Positions 44,501-52,560 of a stretch of 64,000 nt of DNA are shown here, piece after piece. Both the position numbers and the translations under genes were made by a program. The notes under the pieces are model-generated. The model searched no databases, was not told where the DNA came from, and saw nothing but the letters and a program-made list of their open reading frames with translations. Numbering within the stretch: position 1 is the stretch's first letter; the number at the start of each line of letters is the position of its first letter. The stretch spans positions 124,001 through 188,000 of the forward strand of contig JAWMQQ010000001.1 of NCBI GenBank assembly GCA_033283385.1, given 5' to 3'. This DNA is from Mangrovimicrobium sp033283385 (GTDB lineage: Bacteria > Pseudomonadota > Gammaproteobacteria > Pseudomonadales > Halieaceae).

Positions 44501-46798
44501 ATGAACACCCCAAAACTGGCCTTCAGGGCCACGGCGCTGGCGGCAGCCGTCAGCGTGGCGACGCCAGCAATGGCGCAGCAACTCGAGGAAGTACTCGTTA
44601 CCGCACGGAAGAAAGTGGAGAGCATCCAGGACGTCCCGGTCGCGGTCACCGCGATCGCCGGTGAAGACATCGAGATGGCATTCACCCTGGATACCACCGG
44701 CCTGCAGGCCTTCGCCCCCAACGTGGTCTTCGACACCATCGAGATGGGCACGCCGGGCGGCGGCGGCTTCTCGATCCGCGGTATCAGCTACCAGGACGTG
44801 GACAAGGGTTTCGACCCCACCGTGCTGGTCATGGTGGATGACGTGCCGCTGGCCACCGGCACCGGCCAGGTGTTCGACATGATCGACATCGAGCGCATCG
44901 AAGTACTGCGCGGCCCGCAGGGCACGCTGTTCGGCAAGAACGTGGTCGGCGGCCTGATCAACATCCACCGCGTCAAGCCGCAATTGGGCGAGGTCAGCGG
45001 CAAGGTCCGCGGCCGCGTCGGCGAGTACGACAAGTACAGCGGCGATGTGCTGTTCAACTATGGCGAGGATACCTGGGCAGTGAAGCTCACCGGCGGTTTC
45101 GAGCGCCAGGACGAGGGCTATATCGACAACGACCAGGGCGGTGACCTGTGGAACCGCGACACCGAGCACTTCGGCATCCACGGCCTGTGGGCGCCCAGCG
45201 ACACCTTCACCGGTGAGCTGATCGTCGATTACACCAACCTGTCAGGCACCCCGGGCGCCGTGTTCAACGTCGACATCGACGCCAAGGACACCTTCTGCGC
45301 GATCACCCAGGGTCTCGATGCCGCTGGTGTGCCACCAGGCGGGGTCTACTGCTCCGGCAAGCCCGGCGAGCCGTCCACCGGTCGCGACACCGCGTCGGCC
45401 AATCGCAAGACCGACAACCAGCTGGAAAAATGGTCCGCCACCTTCCGCATGGTGTCCGAGTTCGGGGATGACTACTCCCTCACCTATATCGGCGCCTGGC
45501 TGGATGCCGATGACGACCAGACCCTCGACGGCGACGCCACTCCCTACGAAATCTACGAGTTCCGCCGCTGGGGCGATTTCACCCAGGTCAGCAACGAGGT
45601 ACGCCTGGCGCGCGACACCGGCTCGAAACTGACCTGGCAGGCGGGCCTGTTCCAGGCCTACGCCAAGGGCACCAACAACCAGGACACCGTCCTGACCCTG
45701 CTCGGCTGCGATCTCGGCGGCGACCCCTGCACCTACGAGTTTGGCGAGACCCAGTCGGATTCCTACTCGATCTACGGCGAGGCGGACTACGCCATGCTCG
45801 ATGACCGTCTGGTGTTCACCCTCGGCGCCCGTTACATCAACGAGACCAAGAAGCTGGCGCGCGAAGTGTTCAACTACGCGACCGGCGGCTACGACCTTCC
45901 GCCCAACTCCGGCGGCAGCCGCACGGACTCCAAGATCATCTACCGCGGCGGCGCCCGGTTCTTCTTCACCGACGACATCATGGCCTACGCCACGGTCTCC
46001 ACCGGTTTTCGCAGCGGCGGCCTGTCGCCGCGCGCGCAGACTCCGGAAGTGCTGGCCCGCGGCTACAAGCCGGAATCCCTGATCAACTACGAGGCCGGCC
46101 TGCGCACCACCCTGTTCGACGGCTCGCTGATCTTCAACCTCACCGGCTTCATGATGGAGTACGAGGACATGCAGATCGAGCTGGCGGTACCGTCGCTCGA
46201 CGCGCAGGGCAATCCCGTCGGCACCGGCACGCAGCTGGCCATCGACAACGCGGGCAAGGCGAAGATCTCCGGTTTCGAGATGGACTTCCAGTGGCTGCTG
46301 ACCGACTGGTGGCGCCTGTCGGGTAACGCGGGTTACCTCGACGCCAAGTACGACGAGCTGTTCGTCAACATCTGGGGCGACCAGGATGCCAACGGCGTGC
46401 TCCTGCCGCCGCAGGATGAGACCAACCTCGATCTGCGCCGCGCACCCGAATGGAACTACTCCGTGGCCTCGTCCATGAACTGGGACATCGGCCCGGGTGA
46501 GCTGAACTGGCGTATCTCCTACAGCTGGACCGACAGCTACGAGGCGACCATCACCAACTACTACGGTTCCGCCATCGACGAGTACGGCATTCTCGACTCG
46601 TCCGTCAGCTACCGCATGGACAACTGGCAGTTCTCGCTCTACGGACGCAACCTGACCGACGAGGACACCTGGACCCACAGCTACGTGGTGAACCCCCTGC
46701 GCCCGACCGCCACCGACCAGGCACCCGGCACCCTGTGGCGCTTCGCCCAGCGCCGCGCGCCCAGCGAGGTCGGCTTCGAGGTCGTGTACGACTTTTGA
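44501..46798 (+). CDS. TonB-dependent outer-membrane receptor 1
   Basis: A 765-residue receptor. A signal peptide (MNTPKLAFRATALAAAVSVA, cut after AMA) precedes a TonB-box-like LEEVLVTARKK and a plug domain including RIEVLRGPQGTLFGKN. A 22-strand barrel then ends with FEVVYDF, a terminal Phe. CGGAGG precedes the ATG at 44501. It actively imports bulky or scarce solutes by TonB energy. Placement between flavoprotein and SnoaL/SDR operons, all with the shared motif, suggests uptake of the catabolic substrate rather than iron. A strong terminator follows. Confidence 0.95.
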   Translation: MNTPKLAFRATALAAAVSVATPAMAQQLEEVLVTARKKVESIQDVPVAVTAIAGEDIEMAFTLDTTGLQAFAPNVVFDTIEMGTPGGGGFSIRGISYQDVDKGFDPTVLVMVDDVPLATGTGQVFDMIDIERIEVLRGPQGTLFGKNVVGGLINIHRVKPQLGEVSGKVRGRVGEYDKYSGDVLFNYGEDTWAVKLTGGFERQDEGYIDNDQGGDLWNRDTEHFGIHGLWAPSDTFTGELIVDYTNLSGTPGAVFNVDIDAKDTFCAITQGLDAAGVPPGGVYCSGKPGEPSTGRDTASANRKTDNQLEKWSATFRMVSEFGDDYSLTYIGAWLDADDDQTLDGDATPYEIYEFRRWGDFTQVSNEVRLARDTGSKLTWQAGLFQAYAKGTNNQDTVLTLLGCDLGGDPCTYEFGETQSDSYSIYGEADYAMLDDRLVFTLGARYINETKKLAREVFNYATGGYDLPPNSGGSRTDSKIIYRGGARFFFTDDIMAYATVSTGFRSGGLSPRAQTPEVLARGYKPESLINYEAGLRTTLFDGSLIFNLTGFMMEYEDMQIELAVPSLDAQGNPVGTGTQLAIDNAGKAKISGFEMDFQWLLTDWWRLSGNAGYLDAKYDELFVNIWGDQDANGVLLPPQDETNLDLRRAPEWNYSVASSMNWDIGPGELNWRISYSWTDSYEATITNYYGSAIDEYGILDSSVSYRMDNWQFSLYGRNLTDEDTWTHSYVVNPLRPTATDQAPGTLWRFAQRRAPSEVGFEVVYDF

Positions 46799-46814
46799 GC
46801 CGCAGCCGTTCAAC

Positions 46815-46842
46815 AAGCCCCGCTCTCGCGGGGCTTTTTTTT
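46815..46842 (+). terminator. Rho-independent terminator of TonB receptor 1
   Basis: AAGCCCCGC-TCTC-GCGGGGCTT followed by a run of T, 16 bp after the receptor stop codon. Perfect 9-bp stem. Confidence 0.9.
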
Positions 46843-46854
46843 CGAGACTCCTGC

Positions 46855-46876
46855 AAAAAGGGGCCGGAGGGATTTC
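46855..46876. repeat. Degraded half-copy of the GGGGACGG inverted-repeat element
   Basis: AAAAAGGGGCCGGAGGGATT resembles the left arm of the elements at 7762 and 36289, but the right arm is missing and operator H begins shortly after. Likely a remnant. Confidence 0.5.
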
Positions 46877-46887
46877 ACCTATTTAAA

Positions 46888-46903
46888 AACCGACTATATT
46901 GTT
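46888..46903. promoter_or_regulatory. Candidate operator H of the shared 16-bp motif
   Basis: AACCGA-CTAT-ATTGTT, preceded by ATTTAAA and followed by TGTTAATAG, 86 bp before the start of the tandem-SnoaL gene at 46990. Exact right half. Confidence 0.5.
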
Positions 46904-46989
46904 TGTTAATAGATGTTGCATGTGCCAGAATGTGCCCATCGAATGGCATCCGCACGCACCCTGGAGTGCGTGCAAAGGAGAATAACGTA

Positions 46990-48069
46990 ATGGATACCAC
47001 CGATCGCACGGCGGCTTGCCGCCTGGTGGGAACCCTGGCCATCCGCGATGTGCTGTCCTGCCACAGCCGCGGTATCGACCGCGCCGATGCGGCACTGTTA
47101 CTCGAGGCATACCACCCGGACGCGACCGTGGACTACGGCTTTTTCGTCGGCGCTGCCAGCGAATTCGCACCCCTGATCTGCGACTCCCAGCGCGCGTCAC
47201 CTGTATCGCTGCACCGCAGCGGCGCGGCGTGGATCGCGCTGGATGGGGACGAGGGCGTCTCCGAGACCACCGTCATCGCCTGCGCCGAAGACATGGAAGA
47301 CGACACGCCGCTCCAGCACCTCGTGCTCGGCCGCTACCTCGACCGCCACAGCCTGCGCGACGGCCGCTGGGGACTGACCCACCGGACCTACGTGATGGAC
47401 GGCAACATCAATCGCCCCGGCGCCAGCGCCTGGGCCGCACATGCGGCGCCACTCGCGAATGCAGTGCCGCGCGGCGCCCACGCCGATGCGGATGCCGGCT
47501 ACGCGCTGCTGGCGCTGGGCCGCGCCTGGCTACAACAACCGGGAGATACTGAAATGCACAGCCCCTCCGAGCGGCAGCTGGACGAAGCACTGGCCAAAAT
47601 TGCCGTCCACGACCTGTTGATGGCCTACGCCCGCGGTGTCGATCGCGCGGACACCGAGTTGCTGGAATCCATCTTCCACCCCGAGGCGCGGGTGATCTCC
47701 GGCGTGTTCAACGGCTCCGGCCGCGAGTTCGCGCAGGTGATCGCCGGCTACGTGAAACTCAACCTCGACCGCTGCTTTCACTCCATCGCCAACGAGTGGG
47801 TGGAAGTGTCCGGCGACCGCGCCATCGGTGAGGCCTACGTGATCGCCACGATGACGGCGGGCGGTACGGACACCGTCAGCGGTGGCCGCTACATCGACGA
47901 ATTCGAGCGTGTGGACGGCCGCTGGCTGATCCGCAGCCACACCTTCGTGGCTGACTGGAACATGAGCATGCCCAGCAGTTACAGCGAGCAGGGCCTGTAT
48001 TCCACGCTGAGCACGCGCGGCTGCTACGGCCGCGAAGATCCGGTGTACGCGCACTGGGCTTCACTGTGA
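46990..48069 (+). CDS. Tandem (two-domain) SnoaL-like protein
   Basis: A 359-residue protein with two NTF2-fold units: one at about residues 10-150 (AIRDVLSCHSRGIDRADAAL) and one at about 195-345 (AVHDLLMAYARGVDRADTEL). The clear internal similarity DLLMAYARGVDRAD / DVLSCHSRGIDRAD shows duplication and fusion. AAAGGAGA precedes the ATG at 46990, so a longer frame is rejected. SnoaL-like enzymes are normally single-domain homodimers; the fused form mimics a dimer and may allow an asymmetric active site. First gene of an operon with SDR, EthD and MDR genes. Confidence 0.88.
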   Translation: MDTTDRTAACRLVGTLAIRDVLSCHSRGIDRADAALLLEAYHPDATVDYGFFVGAASEFAPLICDSQRASPVSLHRSGAAWIALDGDEGVSETTVIACAEDMEDDTPLQHLVLGRYLDRHSLRDGRWGLTHRTYVMDGNINRPGASAWAAHAAPLANAVPRGAHADADAGYALLALGRAWLQQPGDTEMHSPSERQLDEALAKIAVHDLLMAYARGVDRADTELLESIFHPEARVISGVFNGSGREFAQVIAGYVKLNLDRCFHSIANEWVEVSGDRAIGEAYVIATMTAGGTDTVSGGRYIDEFERVDGRWLIRSHTFVADWNMSMPSSYSEQGLYSTLSTRGCYGREDPVYAHWASL

Positions 48070-48114
48070 TTCGCCGCGCACCTACTACAACGCAACTGAT
48101 TTAAGGAGACTCTC

Positions 48115-48882
48115 ATGGCTGGCAGACTGGAAGGCAAGGTGGTCGTCATTCTCGGCGCCTCGGACGAGCGCAGCATGGGCGCCGCAACCGCTCGGCGCTT
48201 CGCGCAGGAAGGCGCCAAACTCGTGCTGGCAGCACGCCGGGCCGACAAGGTGGCGGAAGTCGCGAAGGCGCTGGGCGCGAAAAGCATGGCCTGCGATATC
48301 GCCGACGAGGACCAGTTGTCCGCGCTGGCCGATTACGCCGTCGACACCTACGGCAATCTGGACGCGGCGCTCAACTTCGCCGGCATCGATGTCGGCGGTC
48401 CGATAGCTGAGGTGACCCGGGAATCCTTGCAACGGGCCTGCGACGTGCACCTGATCGGCACCGCGCTGTTCATCAAGCACATGGCCGCGCGCATGAAGAA
48501 CGGCGGCTCCATCATCACCACCTCGTCCCAGGCCACGATCCTGGCGCCGCCCGGCCTCGGTGTGTACGCCGGGACCAAGAAGGGCGCGGACCAGATCGTG
48601 CGGGTGGCGGCGGTGGAATACGGCCCGCAGAACATTCGCATCAATTCCCTGTCGCCGGGCTTTACGCCAAGCGCGATGACCGCGGGTTACCTGGAAATGC
48701 CGAGCATCGAGCCGGCCTTCCTCAAGGAGATTCCGCTGGGCCGCCTGCCGCAGGCGGAGGACATGGCCAATGCCGCCCTGTGGCTGGCCTCGGACGAAGC
48801 ATTCATTACCGGGCAGCTGATCGACATTTCCGGCGGCCAGACCCTGTGCCGCATCCCGACCGCCGAAGAGATGATGGGCTGA
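48115..48882 (+). CDS. SDR-family oxidoreductase
   Basis: A 255-residue SDR with the divergent loop GASDERSMG and catalytic Ser (TTSSQATI) and YAGTK. It closely resembles the SDR at 6129 (RRFAQEGAK, the YxGTK region, SPGFTPSAMTAG and the final ...CRIPTAEE). AAGGAG precedes the ATG. It lies 45 bp after the tandem SnoaL gene. Paralogues at both ends of the window suggest they act on related steps or one arises by block duplication. Likely an NAD(P)-dependent oxidoreductase of a hydroxy/oxo intermediate. Confidence 0.9.
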   Translation: MAGRLEGKVVVILGASDERSMGAATARRFAQEGAKLVLAARRADKVAEVAKALGAKSMACDIADEDQLSALADYAVDTYGNLDAALNFAGIDVGGPIAEVTRESLQRACDVHLIGTALFIKHMAARMKNGGSIITTSSQATILAPPGLGVYAGTKKGADQIVRVAAVEYGPQNIRINSLSPGFTPSAMTAGYLEMPSIEPAFLKEIPLGRLPQAEDMANAALWLASDEAFITGQLIDISGGQTLCRIPTAEEMMG

Positions 48883-48899
48883 GGCGGGAGGTATCTCAC

Positions 48900-49265
48900 A
48901 TGCTGAAACTGATCAGCCTGATGAAGCGCAAGCCGGGCCTGTCGCTGGAAGAATTTATCGAGGCCTACGAATCGGCGAGCATCGGCCACCGCCTGCTCGG
49001 CGAGCGCTACCTGCGCCCGGACGCCTGCTACTACACGCGCCGGTTCCTGCGGCCAGTAGCGACGCCGGCCCACGCCGCGGCGGACGACGACTACGATGTG
49101 CTGATGGAGATCTGGTTTCCGGACCAGGCCGCCTGTGACCGGGTGATGGCGCGGCTCTCGGACCCGGAAGTGGCCGCCGAAATCGCCACCGACGAGGAGC
49201 GCCTGTTCGACCGCGCCAGTATCCGCTCTTTCACGGTGGAGGAATACGAGTCCGACATGGATTAA
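48900..49265 (+). CDS. EthD-domain protein
   Basis: A 121-residue dimeric ferredoxin-like-fold protein beginning MLKLISLMKRKPGLSLEEFI, the EthD opening pattern, with YDVLMEIWFPDQAACDRVMA. The family is linked to ring degradation and decarboxylation, though the exact chemistry is seldom known. GGGAGG precedes the ATG 17 bp after the SDR stop. A second, longer EthD-like protein lies at 54058. Confidence 0.85.
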   Translation: MLKLISLMKRKPGLSLEEFIEAYESASIGHRLLGERYLRPDACYYTRRFLRPVATPAHAAADDDYDVLMEIWFPDQAACDRVMARLSDPEVAAEIATDEERLFDRASIRSFTVEEYESDMD

Positions 49266-49307
49266 CCGAAGGTGAACCAGAGCGATAACAAGAGTCGTGA
49301 AGATAGT

Positions 49308-50321
49308 ATGAACCAGAGTATCGTCCTCGCCCGCCATCCGTCGGGCGCCATCACCGAAGCCGACTTCGCCCTGCGCGAAACGTCGTTGCCGGCCTCCCGT
49401 CCCGGGACCTTCGTCCTGCGCAATCTCTACCTGTCGATGGACGCCGGCTTCCGCCAGTGGATGAACGCGGACTCCGGCGACAACTACCTGCCCGGCATGC
49501 CGCTGGAGCAGCCGGTGCAGAGCATCGTGCTCGGCCGCGTGGTCGACAGCCAGCACACGGACTTCCCCGAGGGCGCCATCGTCAGCGCGCGCACCGCCTG
49601 GGAGGACTACAGCCTGCTCGACGGCTCCGACCTGTGCAGCGTGCTCGAGGTCGACCCCGGCCTGCCGCTGCACGAGTACATGTCCACCCTCGGTCCCACC
49701 GGCATGACCGCGTATTTCGGCCTGCTGGATATCGGCCGCCCGCAGCCGGGGGAAACCCTGCTGGTGAGCGCCGCCGGCGGCGCGGTGGGCACGGTGGTCG
49801 GCCAGCTCGGGCGCATCCACGGCTGTCGAACTATCGGCCTGACCAGCAGCGAGGAGAAGGCCGTGTGGCTGCGCGAGGAGGTGGGCTACGACCTCGCACT
49901 CAGCCGCGAGCGCTATCCCGAGCTGCCCGCCGCGCTGTCGGAGTTCGCCCCGGATGGCATCGACCTGATGTTCGATAATGTCGGCGGTGCGGTGCTCGAC
50001 GCCGCGCTGGGCCACCTGCGCGAGCGCGCGCGGCTGGTGCTGTGCGGGGCGATCGCCCAGTACGAGAGCGAGAAACCGCAACCGGTGTTCAACACCTGGG
50101 AGCTGATCACCAAGCGCGCGCGGGCGGAGGGCTTCATGTTTTCCGATTACGCCGAGCGTTTTCCCGAGGCGATCGCGCAGCTGGGCAGTTACCTGCAGGC
50201 GGGGTCGCTGCGCAGTTTCAGCAAAATCTATGACGGCCTGGAACAGGCGCCGCAGGCCTTCTGCGACATGATGCACGGCCGCTCCCGCGGCAAGTGCCTG
50301 GTGCGTGTCGCCGACTCGTAG
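49308..50321 (+). CDS. Zinc-free medium-chain NADPH-dependent reductase (paralogue 3)
   Basis: A 337-residue MDR of the enone-reductase type. It has LYLSMDAGFRQWMN, the NADP loop SAAGGAVGTVVGQ, GIDLMFDNVGGAVLDAAL and a C-terminal KIYDGLEQAPQAFCDMM. A GTG at 49272 would add 12 residues with the curious repeat of a near-identical MNQS start; the ATG is preferred. Its stop codon TAG is formed by the first bases of a REP repeat, so REP insertion created or sits at the gene end. Last gene of the SnoaL-SDR-EthD operon. Confidence 0.88.
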   Translation: MNQSIVLARHPSGAITEADFALRETSLPASRPGTFVLRNLYLSMDAGFRQWMNADSGDNYLPGMPLEQPVQSIVLGRVVDSQHTDFPEGAIVSARTAWEDYSLLDGSDLCSVLEVDPGLPLHEYMSTLGPTGMTAYFGLLDIGRPQPGETLLVSAAGGAVGTVVGQLGRIHGCRTIGLTSSEEKAVWLREEVGYDLALSRERYPELPAALSEFAPDGIDLMFDNVGGAVLDAALGHLRERARLVLCGAIAQYESEKPQPVFNTWELITKRARAEGFMFSDYAERFPEAIAQLGSYLQAGSLRSFSKIYDGLEQAPQAFCDMMHGRSRGKCLVRVADS

Positions 50322-50621
50322 GAGCCTGCTACGCAGGCGATCGCGCGCAGAGCGCGCTCCTACAGGAGCAGCGGTCGTTGTAGGAGCCTGCTACGCAGGC
50401 GATCGCGCGTGTAACGCGCTCCTACAGGAGCGGCAGTCGTTGTAGGAGCCTGCTACGCAGGCGATCGCGCGCAGAGCGCGCTCCTACAGGTCAGCCGATC
50501 GCGCGCAATCGCCTGCGTAGCAGGCTCCTACGGGTCAGGTGATCGCGCGCAATCGCCTGCGTAGCAGGCTCCTACGGGTCAACCGATCGCGGGTGATCGC
50601 CTGCGTAGCAGGCTCCTACGG
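50318..50621. repeat. REP array: three direct and three inverted units
   Basis: Three forward units (GTAGGAGCCTGCTACGCAGG...GCGATCGC) start at 50318, 50380 and 50442, exactly 62 bp apart. Three reverse units (...GCGTAGCAGGCTCCTAC) follow with about 44-bp spacing. It fills the whole 307-bp gap between the convergent MDR and WS/DGAT genes. No gene is seen inside. Such arrays can act as bidirectional terminators or mRNA stabilisers. It is not a CRISPR array: the units are palindromic and there are no unique spacers. Confidence 0.9.
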
Positions 50622-50628
50622 GTGCGGG

Positions 50629-52119
50629 TCAGGCGTTTGCGGAGCGTTTGGGGATTGAGCGGGTGGAGCGCTTCTTTGGCTTCGCGGTTTCCTCAGGCTC
50701 CACAACCGGTGCCGGCTCGGGTATCGCGTTTTCCAGTTCCTCCAGTGCCTCGCCGGTATACACCGCCAGCCGCTGCATGTGCGGCAGGGTGTCGCGGCAG
50801 CCGGCGAAGCCGAAGGTGAGCGTACCCGCGTAGCTGTAGCAGGTGATGTTCAGCGCCTGGCCGTGGGTCACCGCCGATACCGGGTACATCGCCTCCAGCC
50901 GCGAGCCGCGCAGGTACAGCGGTTCGGTCGGGCCGGGTACGTTGGAGATGGTGACGTTGAACACCGGCCGGGTGCGGCCCTCCAGCCCGGCCAGCATCTG
51001 CAGGCTGTAGGGCGTCATCACCGCCGCGGTAAAGCGTTCGATGGTGTCGCGGGGCATGTCCTGCATCAGCGACTTGGCGCGCCGGGTCGAGGCGGTGATA
51101 CGCGACAGGCGGCGCTTCGGGTCGGCGATATTGGTGGCGAGATCGGCGATGATGAAACTCACTGCCGCCCCCGCGCTCTGGTCGTCCTTGCCGCGCAGCG
51201 ACACCGGGATACCCGCGGTGAGCGGCTGCCCCGGCAGGCTGCCGAGTTCCTTCAGGAAGCGCCGCAGCGCGCCGCTGCACAGGGCCAGGATGATGTCGTT
51301 GATGGTGCAGCCGGCGGCCTTGGAGAGACGCCGGATGCGCGCGAAGTCGTACTGCTGGGTGGCGAAGCGCCGCTGGCTGTGGATGCGGTGGTTGAGGATG
51401 GACACCGGGGTCTGGAATGGCAGCTTGGTCGGGTCGTCGCGGTCGCGAGCGGCGCGCAGGAGGCTGAGCAGGCCCTTGCCCACCCCGGCGATGGAACTCG
51501 CGGTCTGGGCCACGCTGCGCAGGTCGCCGACCAGCGAATGCGCTGTCTTGCCGCGCGGCGCCACCGCGGGCGCGTGCGCGCTCCACAGCGCGGGGGTGTG
51601 CAGGTCATCCGGGCTGGTGGACATGGAACGCTGCAGCATGCGGATACCGGCGATGCCGTCCACCATCGAGTGGTGCATCTTGAAGTAGATGGCGAAGCGG
51701 CCGTCCTCCAGCCCCTCGATCACGTGGTACTCCCACAGTGGTCGGCTGACATCCATGGGGTTGCTGTGCAGGCGCGAGATCAGCATGCCCAGCTCGCGCT
51801 CGCCGCCCGGGTGGGGCAGCGCCTGGTGGCGGACGTGGAATTCCATGTCGAGGTCGTAGTCCCGCGTCCACATGGGCGCGATGGCGCGCATGTTGTAGCT
51901 GACCAGCCGCCGGTTGAAGGGGTCGGCGAACTCGGTGGAATCGCGCAGGTCGCTGACCAGCTTGCGCATGTAGTCGGCGTCGCTGCCTTCCGGCAGCTGG
52001 TAGATAAGCAGGGTGGCCACGTGCATGGGGCGCTCGCGGCTCTCCATGAGCAGCCACGAAGCGTCGCCGAGGCTGACGCGCTCGTAGGGCACCAGGCCCG
52101 GGCCAAGCCAGAAACTCAT
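50629..52119 (-). CDS. Wax-ester synthase / diacylglycerol acyltransferase (WS/DGAT)
   Basis: A 496-residue bifunctional acyltransferase. The catalytic HHxxxDG is MHHSMVDG (His149, His150, Asp154), PLWE at 127-130, and NVTISNVPGP in the second half. It joins acyl-CoA to fatty alcohols or diacylglycerol for storage lipid. The start ATG overlaps the SnoaL stop by 4 bp. The C-terminus is a basic tail (KPKKRSTRS...). Being in a Rieske-SnoaL operon, it could also esterify a hydroxylated catabolic intermediate, which is an inference. Confidence 0.93.
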   Translation of the reverse strand: MSFWLGPGLVPYERVSLGDASWLLMESRERPMHVATLLIYQLPEGSDADYMRKLVSDLRDSTEFADPFNRRLVSYNMRAIAPMWTRDYDLDMEFHVRHQALPHPGGERELGMLISRLHSNPMDVSRPLWEYHVIEGLEDGRFAIYFKMHHSMVDGIAGIRMLQRSMSTSPDDLHTPALWSAHAPAVAPRGKTAHSLVGDLRSVAQTASSIAGVGKGLLSLLRAARDRDDPTKLPFQTPVSILNHRIHSQRRFATQQYDFARIRRLSKAAGCTINDIILALCSGALRRFLKELGSLPGQPLTAGIPVSLRGKDDQSAGAAVSFIIADLATNIADPKRRLSRITASTRRAKSLMQDMPRDTIERFTAAVMTPYSLQMLAGLEGRTRPVFNVTISNVPGPTEPLYLRGSRLEAMYPVSAVTHGQALNITCYSYAGTLTFGFAGCRDTLPHMQRLAVYTGEALEELENAIPEPAPVVEPEETAKPKKRSTRSIPKRSANA

Positions 52120-52535
52120 GCTTCGTCCATCCTTACGATCTTGTACACCCGGGAGGTGAACAGCCAGCGGCCGCACTGCCTGCGCAGCTCGTCGTCGTAC
52201 TGCCCGCGCACGCGCAGGGTATTGCCGTCCGGCCCGGGGAAGATTTCCGAGGTGTAGGTGCGCGCCGTGGCGGTGTCGCCATCGACGTTGATGGCGCCGG
52301 GTGTCGCGATATAGGTCATGCCCGGGTAGTCGCCCATGGCGCCCATCCAGCCCTGCACGATGGCGTCGCGGCCCTCGAACATCTCCAGGCCCTCGAATTC
52401 GGGCAGGGACCATTTGGCATCTTCCGCCCAGACCTGGCCCCAGGACTTCGGGTCCCGCTGCATTACCGCGTCGGCGTAGTGCTCGATCAGTTCGCGGATC
52501 GCCAGGCGATCCTCGAAGGGTCCGGTGAACGACAT
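52116..52535 (-). CDS. SnoaL-like / NTF2-fold protein
   Basis: A 139-residue protein that is a clear paralogue of that at 9947 (shared TGP-EDR-IRELIE, WAEDAKWSLP against WAEEADWELP, GRDAIV). GGGAGG precedes the ATG. It lies between the Rieske oxygenase (25-bp gap) and WS/DGAT (4-bp overlap) in one leftward operon. The Rieske-SnoaL partnership thus recurs twice in the window. Likely a non-oxidative isomerase, cyclase or hydratase, or an accessory of the oxygenase. Confidence 0.88.
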   Translation of the reverse strand: MSFTGPFEDRLAIRELIEHYADAVMQRDPKSWGQVWAEDAKWSLPEFEGLEMFEGRDAIVQGWMGAMGDYPGMTYIATPGAINVDGDTATARTYTSEIFPGPDGNTLRVRGQYDDELRRQCGRWLFTSRVYKIVRMDEA

Positions 52536-52560
52536 GTCGCTTCCTCCCTGTGCGGGTTGC

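Noticed and set aside
50318..50621. Repeat array considered as a CRISPR
   Set aside because: Units are palindromic, change orientation midway, and have no unique spacers or neighbouring cas genes; it fits REP repeats.
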